This document shows positions 1 through 7,316 of a DNA stretch of 20,788 nt, in pieces. Positions within the stretch are counted from its first letter, which is position 1, and the number at the start of each line of letters is the position of its first letter. The DNA is from a virus: positions 1 through 20,788 of IMG/VR virus record IMGVR_UViG_3300047548_002047; one strand, written 5' to 3'. Made by a program: the position numbers and the translations under genes. The notes beneath the pieces are model-generated. The model made no database searches. It was not told where the DNA came from and was given only the letters and a program-made list of their open reading frames with translations.

Positions 1-390
1 GGCCAGCCAACCAGCGAGAGGGCCGAAAGGATCCAGAGCGAGTTCAGCGCCGAAGCCAGCCAGATCAGCGACCCCCTCCATGGGGTCGCTGAGCCAGCCA
101 GACATACCTGTTTCTTTGTTCGCAGAAGTCAAACCCCATCGTGTCAGCACATCTCGGCCGGAAAGCCGGTTTTCTGCAGAGAGAGGACTGGCCAGTTGGT
201 CAAACCAATTTGACACGGGCTCCCCACCCGCGATGTCTCGAACGATCGAGCCGGGTAGGTCGAGAAAATTGCCGAGCGAGGCCACAGCCCCCAAGCCCGC
301 CTCTCCGACTTGGCTGAGTAGAGAGGTAGGGCTTTGGCTTGTCGCGACCGGTGATGTTGTTTTCCGGAGAAGCTCTTCAAGCGTTGCCAC
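1..390 (-). CDS. N-terminal 130 residues of a large phage protein, possibly internal virion or tape-measure-like (runs off left edge)
   Basis: An open frame without stops starts at a GTG (388-390) and continues through base 1, so only the first 130 residues are present. The start is supported by a GAGG Shine-Dalgarno (397-400) six bases upstream, which overlaps the TGA stop of the preceding gene. The protein begins with a short Ser/Thr-rich stretch. Next come a small-residue hydrophobic segment (SLLSQVGEAGLGAVASLGNF, about residues 24-43) and LDLPGSIVRDIAGGEP. A polar stretch (SPLSAENRLSGRDVL) follows, then a second Gly/Ala/Leu-rich segment near the edge (GVADLAGFGAELALDPFGP). The style resembles the start of very long phage internal virion, ejection or tape-measure-like proteins; that is an impression from composition and not a motif match. 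Competing short frames here, on either strand, lack this upstream signal. Confidence 0.7.
   Translation of the reverse strand, partial: MATLEELLRKTTSPVATSQSPTSLLSQVGEAGLGAVASLGNFLDLPGSIVRDIAGGEPVSNWFDQLASPLSAENRLSGRDVLTRWGLTSANKETGMSGWLSDPMEGVADLAGFGAELALDPFGPLAGWLA
66..91. repeat. 10-bp perfect inverted repeat with 6-nt loop
   Basis: CAGCGACCCC (66-75) is followed by a six-base loop and the exact reverse complement GGGGTCGCTG (82-91). It lies inside the coding sequence of the left-edge gene, where it encodes SDPMEGVAD. The mRNA could form a stable GC-rich hairpin with an ATG in its loop. No U-tract follows in the transcribed direction, so it is not a typical intrinsic terminator. It may simply reflect codon choice. 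Confidence 0.6.
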
Positions 391-398
391 GGGCTGCC

Positions 399-3341
399 TC
401 AGTTGAATGTTGGATACATGGGTGCGTCTTGGTATTGATACCTGTTTCTTTCGATCTCTTGTTTGCTTTTGTCTCTCAGGCTGTTGATGCGTCTCGCAAA
501 GACTGATTTCTGCTGCGAAGTGAGGTTGTCGGTCTGCCGCAAGTCTTGTAGCACTCTAAAAAACTCAGGGCCCCCTTGGTACTTCGCCGCTTCCGATTTG
601 TATCTTTGGTCAAGCCAATATCCGCTGTCAGTTGCCGCTCTCATGTAAGTCCACAAATCCAACACATCGCTTTCGGCGACATCGGTTCCACTCTCCACCA
701 TGTACGAGTGTGCCGATGACAAAACGGACGTCGGATCTTCTGCGTCTACGTCTCGGTTCTGTGAAACGGCATGTAGGAATGGCGACAATGGCGTCCCGTC
801 GTCGCGAACACCAGTCACCAAGTTGCTGCGGATAGCCGCTCGATCCTGCTGGTTTTGTGCGGTGTTTGGTGCCGCCATCGAAAGTGCGCTCGGCGAACTA
901 CCAGCACTGCTGCTGATCGGGTTTGCTGCCAGAGCAGTGGCAGGCAGCACACCGGCATTCACAGCCCGGACCAATGCTGCGCGGTTACGGCGCTCGAGGG
1001 TTTTGTTTTTCTTGGCGGCAGCACGCTCAGCTGCTGCTGCTTTTCGCGCAGGCAAGGAATCTCGTTTGGCCTGTGCCGACGCCTCAGCGGCACCCTCAAG
1101 ACGGCGAAGCTCGTCCTGGAGGCCTGTGTTATACTCCAGACGTCCTGTCTGGTTGAGGGCGCGGAGCGCCCCTAGTCTGTTCGTGCCGTACATACCGGTA
1201 CTATTGCCCGGGCCCACGAAACGCTCAGACTGCATGCCGTATGTCTTCCTGCGGCTCTGCATTGGGTCATCGGCATATCTCAGAGTACCCTTGTACTCCT
1301 CTGTCTCAGTCTCAGAGCCATCCAGCATGGCACGTGTCCGGTTCAGGTAAAACTCGTCATGACCGCCGGGGGCTTGCAGCCTCTCGTCGTTTGCGTCGAG
1401 TTGGGCAAGAGCTTGGCCTTGCTGGTATCTTTCATACCAGCCGCTGGGTGTTGCGTCGATACTGCCGGGCAGCAACCCCGATGGGGTGTTCTGACCGCCC
1501 GTGACGTAGGGACTGTCCGGGGACAGGGCACCACCGGAAAGGTGTGCTCTGTTACGAATAGGGTTCATATCTGCGTTGGGGTTGCGACTGCGGTACTGTG
1601 CGATCTCTTCCTGGGAAGGAACAGGCCTTCTGTTCAGGATTGCGTCCCCGTGCGTACCTCGGCGCTGCGCATCTGCCATGAGCAGCTGCTTGTGTTCCGG
1701 TTTCAAACCGGCAAAATCTGGGTGTTCTTGCGCAAAATAGCTTCGCTCGAATTCAGGCAAGCCCATCATGCTTTTGCGTATATCGGCGGCTTTTTCGTGC
1801 GAAAAGGCTCTTTCTGGGAACCCCAATCTAAACTCGTCCAGCTTCTGAGTGATTTCTGCCAGGCTCTGATCCCAATCTACTATTTGCTCCGAAGTCAGAC
1901 CTTGACGCATGGCGTCATCCGTCATGCGATCCACAGGGTTTTGCCTGCGGTTTGTGGGTGCGGGCTGTGGACCTTCACCCTCAACACCAAGGAAGGCGTT
2001 TCTCCGGGCACGGTCAAAGTCTGTCACCAGAGGGATCTGCTGACTGCTGCTAAACGGGGACCCTTGCATTGCTAGCATTGCTGCTGGTCCGATCCCAGAC
2101 CCCACTGCCATCAGAGAAGGCATGATGCTTCGCATACCCGGCTCTAAGCTGTACTCGCTTTGTTGTAAAAACGAAGGAAGCTGGCCCCCTTCGTCCGACC
2201 CCCACGCCGGACGTTGCATCCGACTAAGTGCGTCGTGTCGCTGCTGCTCTTGCAAAAGGATGTCAGAAAAAGGTGGCGGTCCTGTCAAAGTAAAGGGACC
2301 TGGCATGCGCGACTGCAACCGTGATGCCGCCTGCGAGTCGGCTGCCTGTTGCTCCCGGAGTTGAAACCCACTCACCCGAGGAGGCATTCGCGGGATATCA
2401 ACCGCAGCCTCGTTGACGCTGACGACAGGTCTTCGTAGAGTCAGTACGTCGAATCCGGGGGTATTTATATCCGCGAGGGTTGAAAGAGGGTGTTTTGTCA
2501 TCATCTCATCGTGATACGGATCTAAAAACCTACCGGGCCGACCGGGTTGTGTGTATATCCTTTTTGGAGGGGCAGTCTCACGCGAGACAGCCGGGGCTCT
2601 GTCGGCGCGCAGCCCCAGAAGATCTTCGGCGTCTACTCGTGGCTTGCTCCCACCAACCTCTTCTCCGACAGCTGGTGGCTGCGGAAAAACAAACCCCGGC
2701 GGCTGCATCATACCTGTCATGATGTATGGCGACCGCATCCGACGGCGTGCTGTGATCGGGTTCATGTCATCAACCTCTGGTCCTACGGGCGTGAACGGAT
2801 GAAACATTTGCGACTGCGGGTGTGCGCTTCGTGTCGTCAGGCCGACAGGCCACTGAGCGTCCACCAAACCTTGTGCGACAGTACCGACAACGCTCCAAGG
2901 CGAATTGCGGCGGGGGTCTTGCGCAGAGGCAAACGGTCGTGTAAGGGGATTGACTACCGGCTGTGCTGGGTTGTACGGGTTGGGTGCCGGACGTTTAGAT
3001 GCGGACAGCGCAGCAAGCCTGGCCGATCTCTTCGCCCAAACCCCGGGCCGCCACGAGGTGTCGAAATACTCCTCGGCGGCCTTGTCAAAACCGTAGTCTT
3101 GAAGGCTCCGCCCATATCTCTCACTGGTCTTGCCAACATGCCCCTCACCCTCCTCAACCATCCGAATGGCTACTGAGGGTGAGTACCTGTGCGGCCACGA
3201 TCCGTCGGGGCTGGCCAGTGCCCGCACGACAGGATGGACCGCCACCTTGTCTGTGTCGACGTAGCGGGCCGGTGGCCGTGGTTTCATTTTCGAGTAGTCG
3301 TAAACCGGACCCTTCGTGGGGTCGAAAAAAGCATCAGCCAT
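399..3341 (-). CDS. Large low-complexity phage protein, 980 residues, function unknown (candidate internal virion protein)
   Basis: The start chosen is ATG at 3339-3341, because GGGAGG (3348-3353) lies six bases upstream. The open frame extends further to 3524, but that part overlaps the preceding gene in another frame and is not needed. The protein begins MADAFFDPTKGPVYDYSK and is rich in Pro, Arg, Ser, Gln and Met, with many short proline-broken segments that suggest extensive disorder. A small-residue hydrophobic stretch (MPSLMAVGSGIGPAAMLAMQ) lies near the middle. A charged Ala/Lys/Arg helix-like region covers about residues 741-790, and the last 100 residues look more folded (SDVLDLWTYMRAATDSGYW). 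No enzymatic motif was recognised. Its position after the tail genes and before another long gene fits an internal or ejected virion protein, or an unusual tape measure. This role is inference only. Confidence 0.75.
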   Translation of the reverse strand: MADAFFDPTKGPVYDYSKMKPRPPARYVDTDKVAVHPVVRALASPDGSWPHRYSPSVAIRMVEEGEGHVGKTSERYGRSLQDYGFDKAAEEYFDTSWRPGVWAKRSARLAALSASKRPAPNPYNPAQPVVNPLTRPFASAQDPRRNSPWSVVGTVAQGLVDAQWPVGLTTRSAHPQSQMFHPFTPVGPEVDDMNPITARRRMRSPYIMTGMMQPPGFVFPQPPAVGEEVGGSKPRVDAEDLLGLRADRAPAVSRETAPPKRIYTQPGRPGRFLDPYHDEMMTKHPLSTLADINTPGFDVLTLRRPVVSVNEAAVDIPRMPPRVSGFQLREQQAADSQAASRLQSRMPGPFTLTGPPPFSDILLQEQQRHDALSRMQRPAWGSDEGGQLPSFLQQSEYSLEPGMRSIMPSLMAVGSGIGPAAMLAMQGSPFSSSQQIPLVTDFDRARRNAFLGVEGEGPQPAPTNRRQNPVDRMTDDAMRQGLTSEQIVDWDQSLAEITQKLDEFRLGFPERAFSHEKAADIRKSMMGLPEFERSYFAQEHPDFAGLKPEHKQLLMADAQRRGTHGDAILNRRPVPSQEEIAQYRSRNPNADMNPIRNRAHLSGGALSPDSPYVTGGQNTPSGLLPGSIDATPSGWYERYQQGQALAQLDANDERLQAPGGHDEFYLNRTRAMLDGSETETEEYKGTLRYADDPMQSRRKTYGMQSERFVGPGNSTGMYGTNRLGALRALNQTGRLEYNTGLQDELRRLEGAAEASAQAKRDSLPARKAAAAERAAAKKNKTLERRNRAALVRAVNAGVLPATALAANPISSSAGSSPSALSMAAPNTAQNQQDRAAIRSNLVTGVRDDGTPLSPFLHAVSQNRDVDAEDPTSVLSSAHSYMVESGTDVAESDVLDLWTYMRAATDSGYWLDQRYKSEAAKYQGGPEFFRVLQDLRQTDNLTSQQKSVFARRINSLRDKSKQEIERNRYQYQDAPMYPTFN

Positions 3342-3347
3342 GGGTCG

Positions 3348-3353
3348 CCTCCC
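3348..3353 (-). promoter_or_regulatory. Shine-Dalgarno GGGAGG that sets the start at 3341
   Basis: On the minus strand GGGAGG is followed by six bases (CGACCC) and ATG at 3341. It sits in the 49-base gap (3342-3390), the longest non-coding stretch in the window. I saw no convincing -10/-35 promoter pair in that gap. Confidence 0.75.
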
Positions 3354-3390
3354 GAGAGGATCGTACCAGCCCCGGACCGTGCCGTCTATC

Positions 3391-4473
3391 TCAGACGACC
3401 TGCCAGACTCTTGCCTCACCTGGGCAGACCACGTACACCCCGGTAAAACCAGCAAACGACCGAGTGTGGTCCCGGCCCAGTGCGACTGCGATTCTGTGCG
3501 ACTGTTCCACACAGCTCTCCACAAAGATGGCGGGGAGACCGGTGTTTATCTGGTTCGCAGCCCAAGCGGCAAACATCTCCGCCTTCCACTCGGGGGTGTA
3601 CCTCGCCCGTCTCTCCTGCAGAGTTGGCTCCCCCCTCATCTGCAAAACGTCAACATCAATTCTCTTCTCCCGCAGCCACTGACGTGTCTCTCCTGCGTAC
3701 TTGCGGAGGCGAGCAGTCACCACAAGCGGGATGCGACCGCGTCTGGGGGCGTATCGCAAAGGGGCGGTGCGCATCCAGGAAACGTACTGAGGTCCATCGT
3801 CATCGACAGCCGCGGGGCAGTCCTCGCACAACACTCCGTCAAAGTCGCACGCCATGCCTGGCAGAAAGACACTGTTGAACAGATTCCACTCCAAAAAGTG
3901 TGGGTATGGCAACGTCTCCGCCCACAGGTCAGGCATCCGCTTGCTGTCAGGCGCACAATACACCGTCGCCGTCGTCACCTGCGAGGCCGTCCCACGCACA
4001 ATAGGAATCGTGTCCTGCAAACTGCGGCCTGTCATCGAAGTGTCGTCAACAACAAGCACATGCGCCGGACGATCTGTACCCTGCAGTCGAAACCCATGCC
4101 CCGCCGGAACAACATCCTTCTCGCTTTGCCGCACCACCAGCAGAGGTAGGTGCATCGTCATGGCAAGAATGGATGCCGATGCCAGACCGCTGCGAGACAC
4201 CCCCGCAATGGCGTCCACGTCTGCCGGGATTCGCGGCAAGAGCTTCAGCGTGTCAACAGCTAACTGCTGCGTCGTGACAAACCGCACCGGAGACTGCGAC
4301 TCTACGATTCGTGGAGCCAACTCTGCCAGTGCTGAAAGTCTAAACGCTGCTGTGCTGTACACCCGGCGGCGGCCGAAGGAGTCACGGCTGCCCAACAGCA
4401 CCTGAGGAAACCGACTTGCCACAGCAGTGGCACTGCTCTCAGGAAACACTCCGAGAAAGACTCGATCACCCAT
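3391..4473 (-). CDS. Phosphoribosyltransferase fused to a HAD-like domain
   Basis: This 360-residue protein has two recognisable enzyme parts. Residues about 65-185 form a type I phosphoribosyltransferase core: VDAIAGVSRSGLASASILAM (87-106) matches the early strand and loop, and VLVVDDTSMTGRS (139-151) is the PRPP-binding motif with its two adjacent Asp. Residues about 205-350 look like a HAD hydrolase: ACDFDGVLCED contains D210 and D212 (DxDG motif I), PLVVTAR (249-255) fits motif II with T253, K297 could be the motif III lysine, and AIFVES (315-320) sits where the final acidic motif is expected, though it is ES and not DD. The first 60 residues are unassigned. PRTases join a base or similar group to PRPP, and HAD enzymes often remove phosphates; the substrate is unknown. 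The start overlaps the upstream stop by eight bases (ATGGGTGA), suggesting coupling. It is an unexpected metabolic gene in a tail operon. Confidence 0.88.
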   Translation of the reverse strand: MGDRVFLGVFPESSATAVASRFPQVLLGSRDSFGRRRVYSTAAFRLSALAELAPRIVESQSPVRFVTTQQLAVDTLKLLPRIPADVDAIAGVSRSGLASASILAMTMHLPLLVVRQSEKDVVPAGHGFRLQGTDRPAHVLVVDDTSMTGRSLQDTIPIVRGTASQVTTATVYCAPDSKRMPDLWAETLPYPHFLEWNLFNSVFLPGMACDFDGVLCEDCPAAVDDDGPQYVSWMRTAPLRYAPRRGRIPLVVTARLRKYAGETRQWLREKRIDVDVLQMRGEPTLQERRARYTPEWKAEMFAAWAANQINTGLPAIFVESCVEQSHRIAVALGRDHTRSFAGFTGVYVVCPGEARVWQVV

Positions 4474-4822
4474 CGCCCACTCCCGCCCCTATCGCATGCT
4501 GAACAGCCCACCCAGCGCGGTTCAGCAGGCTCTTCCTCTCGTCACAACCGCACGGCCCCACCAACGCGGAGACTCTCTCCTCGGTGATGCCCACAGCAGA
4601 CAACCCCCGTGATATTGCGTTGCCTATTGCAAAGCCAGAGGGCTCTCCTCCAGCCGCATGGATTGCGTCCTTGATTGCAGCCACGCGGGAGCAACACGTT
4701 TCATCGGGCACTAATAGCCGACGCATGCCGGCACCAGTGATGCTGCCGCGTATCAGCTCTGAAAACTGAAGCGTCAAAGCTGACGCCTTGTCTTCTGGTA
4801 TCTTACCTACAGCTTTGGGCAC
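4466..4822 (-). CDS. Small protein with a CGCDERK motif, function unknown
   Basis: This 118-residue protein starts at GTG (4820-4822). The preceding stop codon is part of its Shine-Dalgarno (TGAGGTGG), so the two are tightly linked. Cysteines occur as two pairs: C43-C44 (DETCCSRV) and C91-C93 in GPCGCDERKSLLNRAGWAVQ (89-108). The second motif resembles short Cys-x-Cys-x2-Arg-Lys-x2-Leu-Asn signatures that I associate with small phage proteins, but I cannot name a family. Four cysteines could bind one metal ion or form disulfides. The middle (about 46-85) reads as helical. It directly precedes and overlaps the phosphoribosyltransferase/HAD gene by eight bases, so the two may be made together; a shared function is only possible, not shown. 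Confidence 0.72.
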   Translation of the reverse strand: MPKAVGKIPEDKASALTLQFSELIRGSITGAGMRRLLVPDETCCSRVAAIKDAIHAAGGEPSGFAIGNAISRGLSAVGITEERVSALVGPCGCDERKSLLNRAGWAVQHAIGAGVGDG

Positions 4823-4830
4823 ACACCACC

Positions 4831-5730
4831 TCAGTCTATTGGGAAGATTTCTGGAACGCCAAAGGAAGGATTACTGCCGTTAAAGGGGTCTACCGGCGAG
4901 TATGTCGTACCGCACCTCCAGTTTGGGGACCCAGGGCCGCCAAAGCCAGGCTCACAGTCCCGCACCCAAAGAAATCGATGTGAGGTGCGACAGTTGTACC
5001 TATCCCCGCCGGTAGCCAGCACAATGTCAGTCCGAAACTGTTGATACGCACAATACCCGAAAGCAAACGGGTAGTACACAACCAGCAGCACAAAAGCCTG
5101 CTCACGCACACCACCCGAAGTGGTCGTGCTTACGACACGCACCACAAATCGCCGCCGGCCTTCAGAGCAGAAAGCACCAATGCTACAAGGGTCCATCACG
5201 TAGGGCAGGCCTGCGCAGCAGTTGCGGGGGTCTACTGGTTTTTCGTCCCGGTCTAGGCAACGGCAGCATTCAGTGCATATGGTGTCATCGCCTTGCACGA
5301 GTGAACACACTGGTAGCTCCTCACTCACCCAGCAGTTGCTGCATCCGTAGTTGGTCAGCAAAAACTCACCAACGTATTTTGAGGAGGTGCAAAGACCAAA
5401 TAGGTTGTTGTCGTACCGTGGAGGGCGACCCATGCCGTATATGGGCGGCATCCGCAGCAGGTACCTCCTCTGAAAGTTGTTTTCGTACGCAAAGTTGCTG
5501 TTGCCCGGAGGAACCCAATTGCATATGGGCCCGGGAACCAAGTCAAAATAGCCGCTTGTCGTTTGGGTGCTGCACGGAACATACCCAGCACCTCCGTTGC
5601 TGGGGCGGACGCACACAGGACAGCCCCGGTCTGTGACACCGTTGACTCCGGACTCTGGCGCATACATGTGACTGCACCGCTGCCGGAACATTCCAGGCTG
5701 CCTCAGCCATCGCACGCACTGCACAGACAT
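4831..5730 (-). CDS. Cysteine-rich phage protein (paralogue A), 299 residues
   Basis: The protein has 22 cysteines in 299 residues, often clustered (CTECCRC and NCCAG near the middle). Its first 53 residues share a spaced pattern with the neighbouring gene at 5732-6532: C5, W8, G13, F15 and C19 fall at identical positions, followed by GCPVCV and GAGxVPC. The later parts also align loosely (a RRFVV strand, an LLVVYY strand, then a Cys-bearing stretch), so the two are probably full-length tandem paralogues. No signal peptide is visible. The cysteine density suggests disulfides or metal sites. A surface-exposed virion or tail-tip role is possible from the position after the hub-like gene, but nothing in the sequence proves it. 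The ATG at 5728-5730 lies one base beyond the preceding stop; its ribosome site is weak. Confidence 0.75.
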   Translation of the reverse strand: MSVQCVRWLRQPGMFRQRCSHMYAPESGVNGVTDRGCPVCVRPSNGGAGYVPCSTQTTSGYFDLVPGPICNWVPPGNSNFAYENNFQRRYLLRMPPIYGMGRPPRYDNNLFGLCTSSKYVGEFLLTNYGCSNCWVSEELPVCSLVQGDDTICTECCRCLDRDEKPVDPRNCCAGLPYVMDPCSIGAFCSEGRRRFVVRVVSTTTSGGVREQAFVLLVVYYPFAFGYCAYQQFRTDIVLATGGDRYNCRTSHRFLWVRDCEPGFGGPGSPNWRCGTTYSPVDPFNGSNPSFGVPEIFPID

Positions 5731-5731
5731 G

Positions 5732-6532
5732 CTACACCGCCGTCAGCGTTAAGTAGACGTAAAAATTGTTTACAAAGTTGGTGTTCGGCAGCAGCCAGAA
5801 CCAAGGGCTGCGCATTAGGGGAGTACCCGTCGAGTAAAAAGCTGCCGTGGGCCCGCCAGCGGAGGGCTGCCATGATGAAGGTACCGTCAGACAGTCGTTA
5901 CTGTATGCCGTGAACCTCAATATGTACTCTGTACTCGGCCTGCCAAACAAACCACACAGAGGGTGGCTGACAACACTCCTCCAGTTCACACTCAGCACCC
6001 ACAACACTTTGTTCTTGCTCGAATCCCACTGAACTTCGAGCTCAAACCGAGGGCGTGCCACAACCGGGGTGTCGACTATGCCAGGGGATGTGCCATCCAA
6101 GCATGTTTGACTGAACGCATCTACCGGAGTCAAGTAGACGGTGGTGATTTTCTGCGAGTCGTTGTTGTCGTCAAAATAGACCACCAACTCTTTCTCGGCT
6201 GACACCCACAGGCAGTCAACGTCTCCGTGATGAACCAGATCCCAGCTGTTTGCTGTGTAGCTGTTGGGTAGATTGGTATTCCACACCCACAATGGATCTG
6301 TATTTGGTTTGACCACACTACCAATCGACAACCGATATCGAAACTTGGCCCGCTCTGACGGAGGCGACCCGCTGACCTGCGGGCAGGCGTCACAGGGCAC
6401 CAACCCAGCACCAGGCAGTGGCGTCACACACACGGGGCACCCCGGAGTACCAACCATAGGCTCCATGGGTTGCGCACATTCGGTCGAAAATGTGCCCACA
6501 CCAGACAGCCAAGTGTAGCATCGCGTTGTCAT
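5732..6532 (-). CDS. Cysteine-rich phage protein (paralogue B), 266 residues
   Basis: This is the shorter partner of the gene at 4831-5730. The N-terminal module has cysteines at 5, 19, 32, 35, 47 and 50, with the shared W8, G13, F15, GCPVCV and GAGLVPC; the rest contains only four more cysteines. After residue 60 the sequence alternates hydrophobic and polar residues (KELVVYFDD, FELEVQW, VLWVLSVNW, STEYILRFTA), which suggests a beta-sandwich-like fold. That fits an exposed tail or capsid appendage, but no named family was recognised. The ATG (6530-6532) is one base after the upstream stop, with AGGG seven bases before it. Tandem duplication followed by divergence, with gain of cysteines in paralogue A or loss in this one, is the simplest history. 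Confidence 0.75.
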   Translation of the reverse strand: MTTRCYTWLSGVGTFSTECAQPMEPMVGTPGCPVCVTPLPGAGLVPCDACPQVSGSPPSERAKFRYRLSIGSVVKPNTDPLWVWNTNLPNSYTANSWDLVHHGDVDCLWVSAEKELVVYFDDNNDSQKITTVYLTPVDAFSQTCLDGTSPGIVDTPVVARPRFELEVQWDSSKNKVLWVLSVNWRSVVSHPLCGLFGRPSTEYILRFTAYSNDCLTVPSSWQPSAGGPTAAFYSTGTPLMRSPWFWLLPNTNFVNNFYVYLTLTAV

Positions 6533-6533
6533 G

Positions 6534-7316
6534 TCAATACCCTGGAGGAGTCACAGGGGTGTCGAGGCTGACGCACAGCTGCAGCTCACTCTGTTCGCCG
6601 GGTGCTGGCAGAGACAGTGTTAGTGTGCCGTCAAGGATGACGCTGCTGGTGACGTCATCGCCCGTACCGTCTGTCACTGTCAGGTAGTCGCCCACATCCA
6701 AAAACCAATCGCTGGAAGACTGTCGCCAAGTCATCGAGTAGACGCCTGCAGGCAGCGTCACTGTGTACTGACCGAACACCAACACGACTGAGTCTTTGTA
6801 TTCAACACTCCACCGTCTGACTGTCCTGATTGGGGGTGCGGTAGGGTCGTCCTGCTGTATTATCAGGTCGTACTCTTCAACGCACTCACACCCACAACCC
6901 GCATCATCGGGCGGTGATTTTTCACTGGCAGCCGGAATCACAGTTGCGACCCCGTTGACCGGCTGATGAACCACACGAAAGCCAACACCTGCCGAAGACA
7001 TGTACCACTGATCGATGACCGGTCCGACTTCCTGGCCAACGGCAACCAAGCCGTCAACCAACACACTGCGGGGGCGATCCCACAGCAGGCTTTCAGACAT
7101 CTTTCCAGACGCGATAGGCTTAGAGCCGTTTACAAAAAACAAACCGTACTTGGCGTTTGGCTTTCGCCCAAACGCAGACCCAGACTCGAACTGCCCTCGC
7201 ATGTGCACCACGGCGTGCGCCGGTACCTCTTCCCCTGAAAGATTCTTCCAAGGAATGACCGCCGTCAAGCCCGTCGCGTCTCTCTGTACCTCAACTTGCG
7301 TCCTATTCTGCACCAT
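6534..7316 (-). CDS. Beta-rich putative tail or virion appendage protein
   Basis: The ATG at 7314-7316 is chosen because GGGAG lies seven bases upstream; a GTG one codon earlier is also possible. The protein is 260 residues. Its first part (IPWKNLSGEEVPAHAVVHMR, about residues 22-41) has a pattern I associate with phage virion proteins, and the whole N-terminal half reads as short beta strands. A short acidic cysteine cluster (DDAGCGCECVEEYD) separates it from a C-terminal beta domain (WSVEYKDSVVLVFGQYTVTL, YSMTWRQSSSDWFLDVGDYL). No enzyme motif is present. It overlaps the end of the hub-like gene by 14 bases and is followed by the two cysteine-rich paralogues. A tail-tip or receptor-contact role is inference from gene order. 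Confidence 0.7.
   Translation of the reverse strand: MVQNRTQVEVQRDATGLTAVIPWKNLSGEEVPAHAVVHMRGQFESGSAFGRKPNAKYGLFFVNGSKPIASGKMSESLLWDRPRSVLVDGLVAVGQEVGPVIDQWYMSSAGVGFRVVHQPVNGVATVIPAASEKSPPDDAGCGCECVEEYDLIIQQDDPTAPPIRTVRRWSVEYKDSVVLVFGQYTVTLPAGVYSMTWRQSSSDWFLDVGDYLTVTDGTGDDVTSSVILDGTLTLSLPAPGEQSELQLCVSLDTPVTPPGY

Noticed and set aside
700-1350. Long plus-strand open frames (for example 700-1350, 2547-3176, 14616-15341)
   Set aside because: They lie antisense to well-supported minus-strand genes, have Arg/Ser/Cys-rich shadow composition and lack ribosome sites. They are antisense shadows.
3342-3390. Promoter or terminator in the largest intergenic gap
   Set aside because: No convincing -10/-35 pair, no stem with U-tract; only the Shine-Dalgarno is supported.
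3342-3524. Extended N-terminus of the large protein up to 3524
   Set aside because: Most of the extra residues overlap the PRT/HAD gene in another frame, and the ATG at 3341 has a strong Shine-Dalgarno.
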